Shown in pieces: positions 8,984-19,856 of a stretch of DNA of 22,404 nucleotides. Source of the stretch: Spirogloea muscicola (Eukaryota; Streptophyta; Zygnematophyceae; Spirogloeales; Spirogloeaceae); contig WELB01000002.1 of the NCBI GenBank assembly GCA_009602725.1, positions 305,519 to 327,922 of the forward strand, given 5' to 3'. The notes beneath the pieces were generated by a model. That model saw only the letters and a program-made list of their open reading frames with translations. It did not search any database and was not told the DNA's origin. Both the position numbers and the translations under genes were made by a program. How positions within the stretch are numbered: the first letter of the stretch is position 1; every line of letters starts with the position of its first letter.

Positions 8984-10483
8984 GGATTTGTTGATGCCTA
9001 AGGTGACTCCCTGTGAGGCTGATCGACGTGGAAGTCATGCTGTCTGCGGCTTCTCTAGCTGCTGAAGTGGGCTGGGCATAAGGTTGACTCTCATTAACGA
9101 CCTGGCATAGTGACACCTTTAGATTGCTGTGCTGAGAAGCATTAGTCAGAGTTTCGGAAGGTCTGTGCATCATAAATTGGCTCTACATAAGCTGTAGTTT
9201 TCAGCATCGGGTGACCACAGTCAGCTCACGTATGGAGCAAGCTTCCTTCTCAATGATTTGTTGATTCAAAGATCCCTGGCTGTTGGCTCATTGTGTGCTG
9301 CATTAGCACAAACTTGAGGTTGAAGGAGGGGTGTAGTTGGGCTTGTATTTGGCAGTATGCTAGTCGTGCTGGCAAGTACTCTAGGCACTTGGTCAGGTAC
9401 ATGGTACTTTCTAAACTACTTACTGTGTTCTGTTATGAACACGGTCACTATGATCGACTTGGACCAGAAACGTGAGGTCTGTGTTGATGTTTGTTGTTAT
9501 TCTCACGTGGCAATTAGAGGTCAGTAAGTAATTTGTTAGCAAGCTCCGCCTCAACTGTTTGCTGCTTATGGGATGCTTAACAAGCCAGTAGTGCATTTTC
9601 CAATGTCATGAACATTTGGGTCATGAAAACTTGCTGTAAGCTGTAAGAGAAGGCCAGAAGACGGAACATTCACACGTCCCTACTGACTGCATGATATCTC
9701 ATATAAGCACAGTGAGATATTATGACTAAATTTAGTGTGTAAGATGTACAAAGATGACCTGAGTGTGTTACATCTTATTGTGGTAATGATGTCAGCAGCG
9801 TTGACAAAGAAGAAGCCACACTAGCAACCACTATTAGGTGTTGGTTCATTGTGCTGCTTATGACAGAGCGTAAGGCTGCAAAAGAGGTATGATTGGGCTG
9901 GAGAACAGATACTGAGAGCAAGACGTGCTGAAAGGACATCGCACTGTGCAGAATTTGTGGCTTCGATTGGCACACGCACGTCTACATCTGTTTGGCATGC
10001 TAGGCATTACGAGCTTGAGTCCAACCTTGAACTAGCAAGATAGAAGAGGATCAAGAAAGCCGACTGTCTCTGCACCGAGACTTTTCGTAAGCATGATATA
10101 AAGACAGGGTTCGAAAGCATCCATTGTGAGGAAGTCAGTGAGACCACAATGAAGCTGGCTGGGTGAAACGAAAAGGCTGGAAAGAGTTCTCATGTGCAGC
10201 CTTGTAGAGACGGGAGAGAAAGATTTATTTGATCTGGATTTTATTGCAGAAAACGAATGATCACCAGCTGCAAGTCTTGCCGGTTCAGCTCTACTCAAAT
10301 CATCGCACTGCAATTGCTGCACAGCAAAGCGCAGGGATGGAGCAAGTGTGCTGTCCTGAAAAAATTGTCATCTAGAGATAAGATTGAGTAAGTAAAGCAG
10401 ATCCTGCAAACATTCTACCAATGCCGAGATGGACGCAAGCCCAGAGGAAGCTCAGAGCGAGCCCTCTCGCAGCATTCCCATAT
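8984..10483. other. Intergenic region between convergent genes
   Basis: This 1.5-kb stretch is poorer in GC than the genes and has no long open frame with a recognisable protein. It should hold the 3' UTRs of SDR copy 3 and of the minus-strand CHRD-like gene. Two TGTAA motifs, the usual chlorophyte polyadenylation signal, lie near 9637-9648, about 650 bp after the SDR stop. A small inverted repeat, ATATCTCA/TGAGATAT, lies at 9694-9720. Confidence 0.5.
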
Positions 10484-12621
10484 CTACTTCCGGCCGCCAC
10501 TGCCGAAGATGCCCCCAAAGCCACCAGTCGTGGCGGTTGTACCAGTCCCAGCGCCAGCGTTGCCGGCACCAGCACCAGCACCAGCACCAGCGCCAGCGCC
10601 AGCGCCAGCGCCAGCGCCAGCGGCACCGTTGCCTGCACCACCGCCACCGCCGCCGAGGAGAGCCGCCAGGCCAGCCACACCGTTGGTTGCTGTGGTGCCG
10701 GTTGTAGTAGTGGTACCAGTAGTGGTACCGGCAGGCGCAGCATTGCCAGTGCCAGCACCAGCTCCTCCAAGGAGGCCGCCCAGAACGCCTGCGACGCCAG
10801 TGTTTGTGGTGGTTCCGGTGCCGGTTGTTGCCGGTGCACCCGTTGTAGCTGTCGTGCCAGTGGTTCCTCCCCCGCCAGCAAGCGCCTGAACCAGCACCGA
10901 CAGGAGCTGGTTCGTGTTCACTGTGGTCCCAGTGGTGCCGCTGGTAGTGGTTCCGCTGGTGGTGCCCGTAGTTGTGCCCGTGCCAGTGTTTCCTCCAGCC
11001 CCCAGGAACTGCGTGAGAGCCTGGATGATGGCTTGTGCGTTGAACCCGTTCGTGGTTGTTCCCGAACTGCACAAGAAGTAGTTCAATCTTGTGTGAGCTC
11101 ATTCAGCTCGCAGGGCATGGGCGAGATCTTTTGCTTTCCAACTTTACTATTGAACATCATTTAGCAATTCCGACATGAATGCACCTGTCTTTATGTATTT
11201 TCTGGCACTTGGTCAGAAGGTTTCCTTTTGTGGTGTTGGATATTAAGTGCTGAATGTCGTCAAAGTTGAGAGTATCATGATTACCTGCTGGGCGTCGTCG
11301 TGGTCGTTCCGGTCGTACCTGCGCCGCCGTTAGCGCCGCCGCCAACCAAGGCAGTGAAGACCTGTACCAGCGTGTTGACGCCGGTGCCGCTGGGAGGAGG
11401 CGGGGGGACGACAGCCGGCGGAGTGACGGGCTCGCTGACGAACACGGCGGCAGGTGGGTCAGCGGATGGGGCTGCGTCTGGCGAGCCCGTCCGCGACACC
11501 GTCCCGGCAATGCCACCACCTGGCGTGGTGGCGACCGTGGCGGCGACCGGTGGCGATGGAGGAGGAGAAGCTGCGCCGCCAATGTTAAGCGCTCTCACGA
11601 AGAACTGCAAGGCCGAGGTCACGTTCGGAAGCGTGAAGTTGCCCGGCAGGCCCATGAGCCCACTCGCATTTGCGGTAAGAGGCCCCGCCATGGCAAAGGG
11701 TGCGCCGCCAGCGCCTGCGGCCGTCATGTTGACAAAGTAGCCGCCTGGGTTTGCCATCATGCCACCTGTAGATATGGCAGGCTGTGGTATGTGTTAGTCT
11801 TGAAGAATGTGTGCTACTATCCCGGAGGCACAAGGCTGGTGCTGAGAAGAGTGGTCAAATTTACTACATGAGCGTGAAGATAAGACACACTGGAAGAGCC
11901 AAGACGCGCATCAGCTGTCCAGAGACAACGATCAGTACCCATGGCGTTCATCGGAAAATTCGTGGCATTGCCAGTGAAAGCCATGCCCATCGGTGTGTTG
12001 GCTATCGTGAAATTAGGGCCGCCTCCACCCACCAGATTGCCAACAAGAGTGCCGTTGCCGGGCGCACCCTGTCACAACAACAGCGCAAGTTTGTGTTATT
12101 ACGTGCTACAAGATGGTTATGCTTGTCATACTACAAGTCAGATTTAACGTAATCTGAATGTGGCAAGGAGGCGCAAGCTGAGATCTTTGCACTTTTCAGG
12201 CCCTATAATAATTGCACGTAGTGATTGGGACTCGCTTTTACCATGAAGATGCCAGCTCCCATCGGTGTCACGTTCCGCAGGCCGCTGAACAGATAGGACA
12301 TGGTGCCGTTGGCCATCACGAAGATGCCGAGGCCACCCGCACCGCCGCCGGCGGTGTTGTTGAGAGGGCTTGCGAATACCGGCTGTCCGTTAGCTTGTCC
12401 TGGACGCATCAAAGGACCCATTAGCTCGAGAGGCGCACAATATGACTGATAAATGGGAGACAGAGGCAGCTGCAGCAGAGATTCACTGCGGTGAAGGTCG
12501 TGTCTGTTAGCATGCATGTTGACAGAGAGCTCACTGCCAGCGGCGCGTACTTACCGCAGCATGCGAGGCCGACGGCGAGGCATGCTGCGCCCAGCAGGCT
12601 GAGGCGCCGGAGGCTGGCCAT
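10484..12621 (-). CDS. Secreted CHRD-like protein with silk-like Gly/Ala/Thr repeat tail (5 exons)
   Basis: Exons on the minus strand: 12621-12555, 12399-12242, 12068-11939, 11765-11285, 11066-10484. Phases agree throughout (1419 nt, 472 residues). Residues 1-22 are a signal peptide (MASLRRLSLLGAACLAVGLA). Residues 29-148 resemble a CHRD domain: SYLFSGLRNVT, then GIFMGAPGNGTLV, then GGYFVNMTAA. However, the family's two His motifs (AHIH and NVHT) are lost. About ten N-x-S/T sequons lie in residues 36-168. Residues 185-247 form a Pro-rich linker. From 248 five hydrophobic helices alternate with G- and T-rich spacers, then a (GA)n run at about 426-447 and the end GGIFGSGGRK. I infer a cell-wall or extracellular-matrix protein. 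The exon 2 acceptor was chosen by phase and is the weakest junction. Confidence 0.75.
10566..10626 (-). repeat. Hexanucleotide repeat coding for the (Gly-Ala)n run
   Basis: About ten CCAGCA or CCAGCG units (plus strand) encode alternating Gly and Ala on the minus strand in the last exon of the CHRD-like gene. Because the unit is 6 bp, length changes keep the reading frame. Confidence 0.9.
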
Positions 12622-13746
<1,125 letters not shown>

Positions 13747-13842
<96 letters not shown>

Positions 13843-13851
13843 CTCTCTCTC
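13747..13851. repeat. Second (CT)n tract, 105 bp
   Basis: The CT units are broken by one G, at 13840, and followed by CACCCCCCCC and pyrimidine-rich text to about 13920. Confidence 0.95.
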
Positions 13852-14017
13852 ACCCCCCCCTCCACCTCCCTTCTCCCTCCCTTCTCCCTGTCTCTGTGTC
13901 TCTCTCCATCTCTTCTCTCTGAGCAGGGATTACTGAGTGATTCGTAGCTGCTTTGTTTCTTCTTGTGCTTGTTTTTCTTAGCGCTTCCCCTGGCCCCCTT
14001 CACGTACTTTGTTCGTT

Positions 14018-14045
14018 CTATTTTGGGCTGGCTTTTCCAGCAACT
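14018..14045 (+). repeat. Solo arm of the GGGCTGGC family
   Basis: TCTATTTTGGGCTGGCTTTT followed by CCAGCAACT matches the family core. I found no partner arm close by. Confidence 0.6.
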
Positions 14046-14099
14046 CTGACCACCCATCACTCTCCGTGGCTCTCTTCATTCCCTTTGACCGCCCTTTGA

Positions 14100-14335
14100 C
14101 CGCCTCCCACGCCCTCTCCCCCTTGCCCTCTCCCCCTTCTCCCTCCGCCGCCCTGACTGCGAGAACAGGTGCATATCAGCCGTGACGCAAGTCAGTCATC
14201 ACGTCACAGCGGGGCCGTCACCTGGCGGCGGGGCGAGGCCGGTCGCCGGTCGTCCAATGTATTGCCACGTGGCACGTCACCTACAACCGGCCTAAAAACG
14301 TGGGGACGGGTGACCGCCCGACAGGCGCCTCTCCC
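14100..14335. other. Unassigned spacer with ACGT-core motifs
   Basis: Tandem CCCTTTGACCGC and CCCTCTCCCCCTT repeats are followed by a cluster of ACGT-containing sites: ATCACGTCAC near 14198, the G-box CACGTG at 14266-14271, and CACGTCAC at 14273-14280. It could be a regulatory segment or part of the mobile repeat that follows. I see no gene. Confidence 0.3.
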
Positions 14336-14338
14336 TTG

Positions 14339-14392
14339 CTTGCCTTTGTACTTGGCCACACATGGCCTCCCCATCTCTTAATATACACGCAT
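14339..14392 (+). repeat. Dispersed element, copy c
   Basis: GCCTTTGTACTTGGCCACAC, then ATGGCCTCCCCATCTCTTAA, then TATACACGCAT. This is the third copy of the sequence at 2281-2356 and 6555-6632, outside the SDR duplication, so it is a true dispersed repeat. Confidence 0.8.
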
Positions 14393-14464
14393 TTCTTCCA
14401 CCCTCTCTCCCTTTCTCCCTCTCTCTCTCTCTCTCCTCGTAGCTGCTAATCGCTTGTAGGCCCC

Positions 14465-14690
14465 TCCAAACCTTTGTCAATCCTTTTTGGGCTGGCTTTT
14501 CGCAGCCCTTGCCCCCATTGGGAGTGCCACTTCTTCTCTCTTTCCCTTCCTCCAGAAAAGGACGAGAGCTGTGAAAAATCGGAGTAATCTGCAGCTGGAA
14601 TAGAGTCGCTTCAAATTCGTGAGCTCTTCCAGGGGGGGCGGGGGCTGTGGAAAGCCAGCCAAGAAAGATTTGAAGAAGGGCCAAAGGGTC
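14465..14690. mobile_element. MITE-like element with about 40-bp terminal inverted repeats
   Basis: The left arm at 14482-14520 (TTTTTGGGCTGGCTTTTCGC, then AGCCCTTGCCCCC) matches the reverse complement of 14628-14672 (TTTCTTGGCTGGCTTTCCAC, then AGCCCCCGCCCCC). Both are bordered by a CCTTTGTCAATC- or GGCCCTTCTTC-type sequence. The interior, about 110 bp, is non-coding. This is the clearest paired element of the family in the window. Confidence 0.65.
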
Positions 14691-14814
14691 AAAAACGCTA
14701 TGATCGCACAGCTCCTCTTGCACCCCTCTCTCACCGGCATTGCCCGCGGAGGACGTCGCCAATGCGGCCATGGCGCCCGCTGCAGAGGAGCCTCCGGTGG
14801 CGACCGCGGCCCTC

Positions 14815-15180
14815 TCTTCTTCCTATTTTCTCCATCTTGCTCTTCCTCTCCCTCTCTCTCCCCCCGGCTCTCTCTCTCTCATCCTTCCCCTCTCTCTCCC
14901 CCCTTCTCCCTCTATCTTTCCCTCCCTCTCTCCCACTGTCTTCTATCTCCACCCCTCTCATATCCCCGTCCTCTCCTTACTCCACCGCCCCTCCCATGTC
15001 ATCCTTCTGACCGAAGTGTATCGGCAAGGCCTGCTTGCCTCCACCTTGATTCACGCGCACAAGGCATGTCGTAAACTTCCTCTGCGCTCCCTCCCACCTC
15101 TTCTCTCCACACTCTCCACCTCTCTCCTCGACCCCTGTCTACCACCCTGTCTCCGCTCGCCCCGTCCGCAGACAACACCC
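14815..15180 (+). repeat. Polypyrimidine-rich region upstream of the lipase gene
   Basis: Almost every stretch is C/T (CTCTCTCCCCCC, TCCCTC and similar), with short purine breaks. It probably lies in the promoter or 5' leader of the lipase gene. Long frames here (Leu/Ser/Pro only) are compositional and were not called. Confidence 0.7.
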
Positions 15181-15556
15181 CTCCTCTCCCTGAGGCAGCT
15201 CAGCCTACTCAATCTGCACGGCTGCCCAGACAAGACTTCAGACCAGCCCATCCGCCTCTTGCTTGCATCTCGGACCCCCTCTATCCTCACTCGCCTGCCC
15301 ACCTCGGTACCAGCACTGCGCCGCCTGCAGCAGACCCATGGATCCTGCCACGGACTGGCAGCCCAATAGTGCTGCTGGCGGCGCTCCGGCCAACGCTGCG
15401 CGTCCCTGCTGCGACGGCGGCACGGCGCTCGACACGCACTTTGAGCTCTGTGTCGCCACTCGGTGGGCGCCATGCATGCAGCAACCGGCACGGCCCAAGT
15501 GGAGCCTTACTACCATCAAGCGGCAGCTGCGGGCCCTGGCGTTCCGGAAGACGAGG

Positions 15557-18500
15557 ATGGTGATCCTCCTCGTTGCAGTCGCCGTGCAGCTCGGCCAGGC
15601 TATGTCCCAGTCTCTCGGTGTGCCGCGCAGTGCCGAGTCGGGCCTCTGCGACACCCATGTGCGGCCCTTCGGATACCAGTGCAGGGAGTATCGGGTGAGC
15701 GCGTACTCAAGAGCTTCTCCAACCAAGATACTCAGAGTCTGCAGCAGCTGGCCCCCGCTTCTTGGCGATGCTAATCTTTGCCTCAGAATTACGTCAAAGC
15801 TCAGTCCTTTCTCTCAGCTTCTCTTTCAGCTGGCTCTGGGTGCTGACAGTGCAGCATGCAGTGTCCGCACCTATTAGTAGCATACTCAACAATGTTAAGC
15901 CAACAATTGGTTATTGTCTTGCCAATAGGACCTGAGCTCGAGCAAGAATGTCCTCTCATTGTGAATCTTTACCCAGAGTCTGACGTGGTCTCCAGTTGCC
16001 GTATCTCTGATTACTTGACGATAATCTTACTGCACTGCGCAGACTATCACTTCAGACGGGTTCGTGCTCAACCTGCAGCGGATACAGCTTGCGGCTGGAG
16101 CCGGCACAGTCGGCAGGCGCCTGTTGCAGGTGGCTGGCGAAATGGCTCCTGCAGGGCGGCGACCACCAGCTGCTCCAAGTATTTGAGTGCATGCCACCTG
16201 CTCTAGTTGCTGGTATGAGGGGTAACAGATCAATGCACTTTCGTGTTCACACACAAATTCCTGCTTCCCCTTACGTGGGCAGACAGCTGATGTCAATGCT
16301 CGTTCGTGTCGTTCTGAGACCTTCCCAGGACGTCAACCACCGCCTATTCGAGCTCCTCCAAATGCGACGACTGCAGCTGTTGTTGCAAACGCAACAATTG
16401 CAGATGTCGTCGCAAATGCAACAGCTGCACTTACTCAAGCATTAGTCCCGAATGCAACAGCCACACCTCCCCCAGCCCCCAGTAAGTACCCGTGTTAGCA
16501 TGCAGGAATAGCCTGAGATGCATGCATGGAGAGACACATGCAAGGACTTCGAAGTACAACGGACATGACTCCGTCTTAGCCTAAGTCATGTTGTCCTGTG
16601 CACTGCTTTCACAAGCAATGCTTTTGAAGAGCCCACTTCCTCCACGCAGTCAGCCGGCCACGAACATGAATATCGTCACTAAGCCTTTTGGAGAGTCGAC
16701 ATGAGGCAGCAACTTGATGATCTCCATGCAGCCACGCTACAGTTTAAGCTTGTTATGCCCAGCTATGTCCAGAATCTGACTTGACATTACTCAGCAGCTT
16801 CACCTTCCTTCGGCATTGGCAGGCGCACCTCTTGCCCCGGTCCTCCTCAGTCACGCTGTCTTCATGGGGTCAGGGCTCTGGTTTGGAGGAGAGCTGAGCT
16901 GGGCTGTCAAAAGCGGGAAGCTGCCGTTTGTCCTGGCCAGAGCTGGCTTTGACGTCTGGATAGGGAACCACCGAGGAACTCAGTGGTCCCCGGACCACGC
17001 CACGCTATCACGCATACAAGCTGTGAGTCAAGCGACCTCCATATACTCTACCTCCACTTCTCTTAAAAAATTTTGTTATAGAAACACCCATCAAAAACAC
17101 CAGCATGCTGGTGTGCCTGGTGCGTCCTTATTGACATCGTTCACAGGCAACATGGGGTGTACGTACATGCAGCAATTCTGGGACTGGAGTTCCGATGAGC
17201 TGGCTCAGTACGATCTGCCTGCTCTTTTGCAAGCCATCAATGTTACAAAGCATGCACCCAAAGTCCATTTCATCGGTTACAATCAGGTTGGTGCGTCTGC
17301 ACATGCATCGTTTGCAACATACAGTGGCCAGTAGCTTGGCTGAACAAGCACAGAGAAATTTGTGGTAGTGCGTGATTGACTCCAATATGCAGATATATTT
17401 CGTCTTCCTGCACGACAGTGCTGATGGGAATAAGCTATATGCCTGCTAACTATGTGAAGCTTTGAGTGTGCTCCCTGAGAAACATATCTTGACAATGTAC
17501 ACTCCCAAACATAAATTGCAGGGAACAGTGGTGGGATTGGCTGCAGCGACCACGCAGGCTTATCTAGCTGCCAGCTTAGCATCCATGACTCTCATCGGAC
17601 CAATCATATTCCTTGGAAACGTCACTTCTCCGACGTTACAAAGATGGGGTACAGGATTCACTCCAGACGAGGTCAGCTCCACAAGCAGCCACTCTCCTGC
17701 CACCAGAACTCAAGAAAGTTGCGAGCATCCGGGGCAGCTCCATGCGTGGCCTCGCTAAGTGACATCCTTTACCTGCTTTTGCATGCTCTATATTGATGCT
17801 CATACCGTCAGGCCAGCAGCTCTGACCACACTGACTTACAACTTATCAACCTAAGCAAGCCTTACAAACGCTGCAACACATTGATTGCACTCTTAGACCT
17901 GAGCCCCACTTTTAACATACAAAGCTTTGATGGTCGTACAGATCATCTATAACACAGGTTACGGGGCTGCTGTCTACAACATAACAGCGTACGCCCTATC
18001 ACTGGCCTTCACATACAAGCCAAATAAAAAAACATGTATATTAGGACAGCAATTTGTCAATTGACTCCACGCACAATAAGGGCACACACTGTTGATACTG
18101 CAGTGGAATACATGCAAGCAGTCCAGATCTCTCAATGGTCTCAAATTGTGTTGAGCTATCTGACGAACTCATGTTCTGATATCAGAGACCAAGCCTTCTA
18201 CAACCTCCTGGCCAGTGCCGGAGTCAGCTTCACAAACGGGCAGACCACAGACCAGACCATCAGCAATGTGACTGGTGCATGACCCTTACATTGTCCGCCT
18301 TATGACAGTATCATTGAGCGCTTTTCTCCTGGCCAACACGGGGTCACAGTACCTCATAATCAGCATTGTTGCTTCCGCTGTAGTTGCATGAGATAACGGG
18401 TCACTGAGCCAGCTCGCGAACCTGCAGTGTGGTGCCACGTATGACCACCGTAGGTGGCAATGTTGCCGGTGGAATTTGCACTCTGCCTGTGTCTGATCAT

Positions 18501-19350
18501 TCGAGCTGAAATGCAGCTCGAATGAGCTGCATTTTATGGGCATGAAATGGACTGACATGACACGACATGACACTTAATTGGACTAACAGACACTTGCTGG
18601 TTGGTAATCAGGCCCTAACTGCTGCACAAATCTGACAAGCATCACGAATGTGCCTGGGTATGCCAGCCCAAATTGGATAGTGGCATCATACAGGCTTCTC
18701 ATCCACTTCCAGCAAGGTAAGGCGCTATTGCCCTCCTTATATCAGCGGCGAGAAAGGCATGGGCCAGCCTTGACTGAGGTCTGCTGATAAGACCTTGTCA
18801 TGTGAGAGACAGAGTGGCTGGCAAATGCCCTGAGGCAAGCACAGGCTCTCAAATGCATAGCAACTACCGTGAAAATCTCAACTACATCATGTTCTAGACC
18901 TGCAATAGCAATCACATCATGTTCTTGACCTGCTTAGCTGATTCTTGCTGATACAACACGACGGTCCCCGAGTAGTTACACTAGACCAAGTTCCACTGTC
19001 ATCCCCAATGTCCCCTGAGGCAGTCTTTTGGCTGGCTCGCAGAGGTGCGCAGCGGCCTCTTCCAGCACTGGAAGTACCTGCAGGAGTCATCAAACACCTT
19101 CTATTACGGCTCGGCAGACCCACCACAGTATCTACTCACAAACCTCCCGGTGGACACCCCGATCTTCATCGTGTCAGGAGGCAATGACTGGATGGCGGAC
19201 ACCGCCAATGTCGCCAAGCTGGTTGCCCAGCTGCCGGCTGCGACTCAGCAACTCCACATCCCAAGCTACGCACACCTCGACTTGATTCACAGCAGGACTG
19301 TGGAGCAGGATGTTAACACGCCAATTGTCAACTTTCTGAAGGGGGTCTAG
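15557..19350 (+). CDS. Acid lipase-family alpha/beta hydrolase with Ser-to-Asn in the nucleophile motif (about 10 exons)
   Basis: Exons: 15557-15694, 16043-16178, 16329-16481, 16823-17022, 17173-17286, 17522-17671, 17942 to at most 18035, about 18104/18127-18274, 18612-18716, 19043-19350. All junctions are phase-consistent except between exons 7 and 8, which I could not settle. M15557 opens a signal peptide (MVILLVAVAVQLGQA); in-frame ATGs at 15263, 15338 and 15473 are alternatives. PFGYQCREYR-TITSDGFVLNLQRI is the Abhydro_lipase start. An insert of about 75 residues with four NAT sequons follows. Then come PVLLSHAVF, FDVWIGNHRGTQWS, FWDWSSDELAQYDLPA and VHFIGYNQ-GTVVG. Next is NCCTN, then GGNDWMAD (acid) and YAHLDLIHS (His). 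In lysosomal acid lipase and plant relatives the nucleophile motif is GxSxG; here it is GYNQG. The first oxyanion position, usually HG, is HA. The family hydrolyses neutral lipid esters; this copy may be inactive. Confidence 0.85.
18497..18534. other. Two overlapping, mutually exclusive hairpins in a lipase intron
   Basis: Stem A pairs 18497-18508 with 18514-18525 (12 bp, 5-nt loop AAATG). Stem B pairs 18509-18519 with 18524-18534 (11 bp, 4-nt loop GAAT). The two share the middle arm CAGCTC, so only one can form at a time. The element lies in the intron between 18274 and 18612. Confidence 0.85.
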
Positions 19351-19856
19351 CTTGGAAAGCGGTTGTAACTAGCCCTGCTCCAAACCTCGTCACTTGGACG
19401 AGATGCAAGATCTTCTACGAGTTTCCATGAGGCATTCCTCCATGCGACCATTCCTTCGACCTCAAATTGTCACGAAATGGCAGGAAGCTGCTAGTCAAAG
19501 CACCTACTGTGCAGAGCTTGTTGACAAGCTCATGCATTACACCTGTTGAATGCCAATGCACGTCAGCATCTAATGTAGTACCTGTTAAGCATGGAGCCCT
19601 TAACAAAGGCCAATGTTGGCTGAATATTGCAAGCATCTACTTTTCTAGAGGTAGGCTTTTATAGCTAGTTTTAGTGTGCAAGTGCCAAGTGACTCTGAGC
19701 ATCTTCAGAGCGTAGATTTCAGATGACAGTCTCAAGTATGCACAACAATCAGCAGATGACCCTCATCGTTTTCCAGGGCAGAGTTAAGTGCTGCGTGTAG
19801 CAAAGAGAAGGGCAGCAAAATTGTCTTCATGATAAAACTCCAACTTGCCAGTCACA
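19351..19856. other. Intergenic region between convergent lipase and GAA1 genes
   Basis: It must contain both 3' UTRs. A TGTAA motif at 19364-19368 stands only 14 bases after the lipase stop, rather close for a polyadenylation signal. No gene or repeat was recognised. Confidence 0.4.

Noticed and set aside
9293-9475. A small protein-coding gene in the 9-10 kb spacer
   Set aside because: The frame is short, has no recognisable motif, and the region has the lower GC content of the intergenic DNA.
10421-11164. Plus-strand Ser/Ala/Thr-rich open frame opposite the CHRD-like gene
   Set aside because: It is the antisense shadow of the repeat-coding exon. The minus strand has a signal peptide, phase-consistent introns and a recognisable domain.
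14740-15369. Plus-strand Leu/Pro/Ser-rich frame, a possible extra N-terminus or first exon of the lipase
   Set aside because: It follows from polypyrimidine composition and shows no domain. The signal-peptide start at 15557 suits a secreted lipase better.
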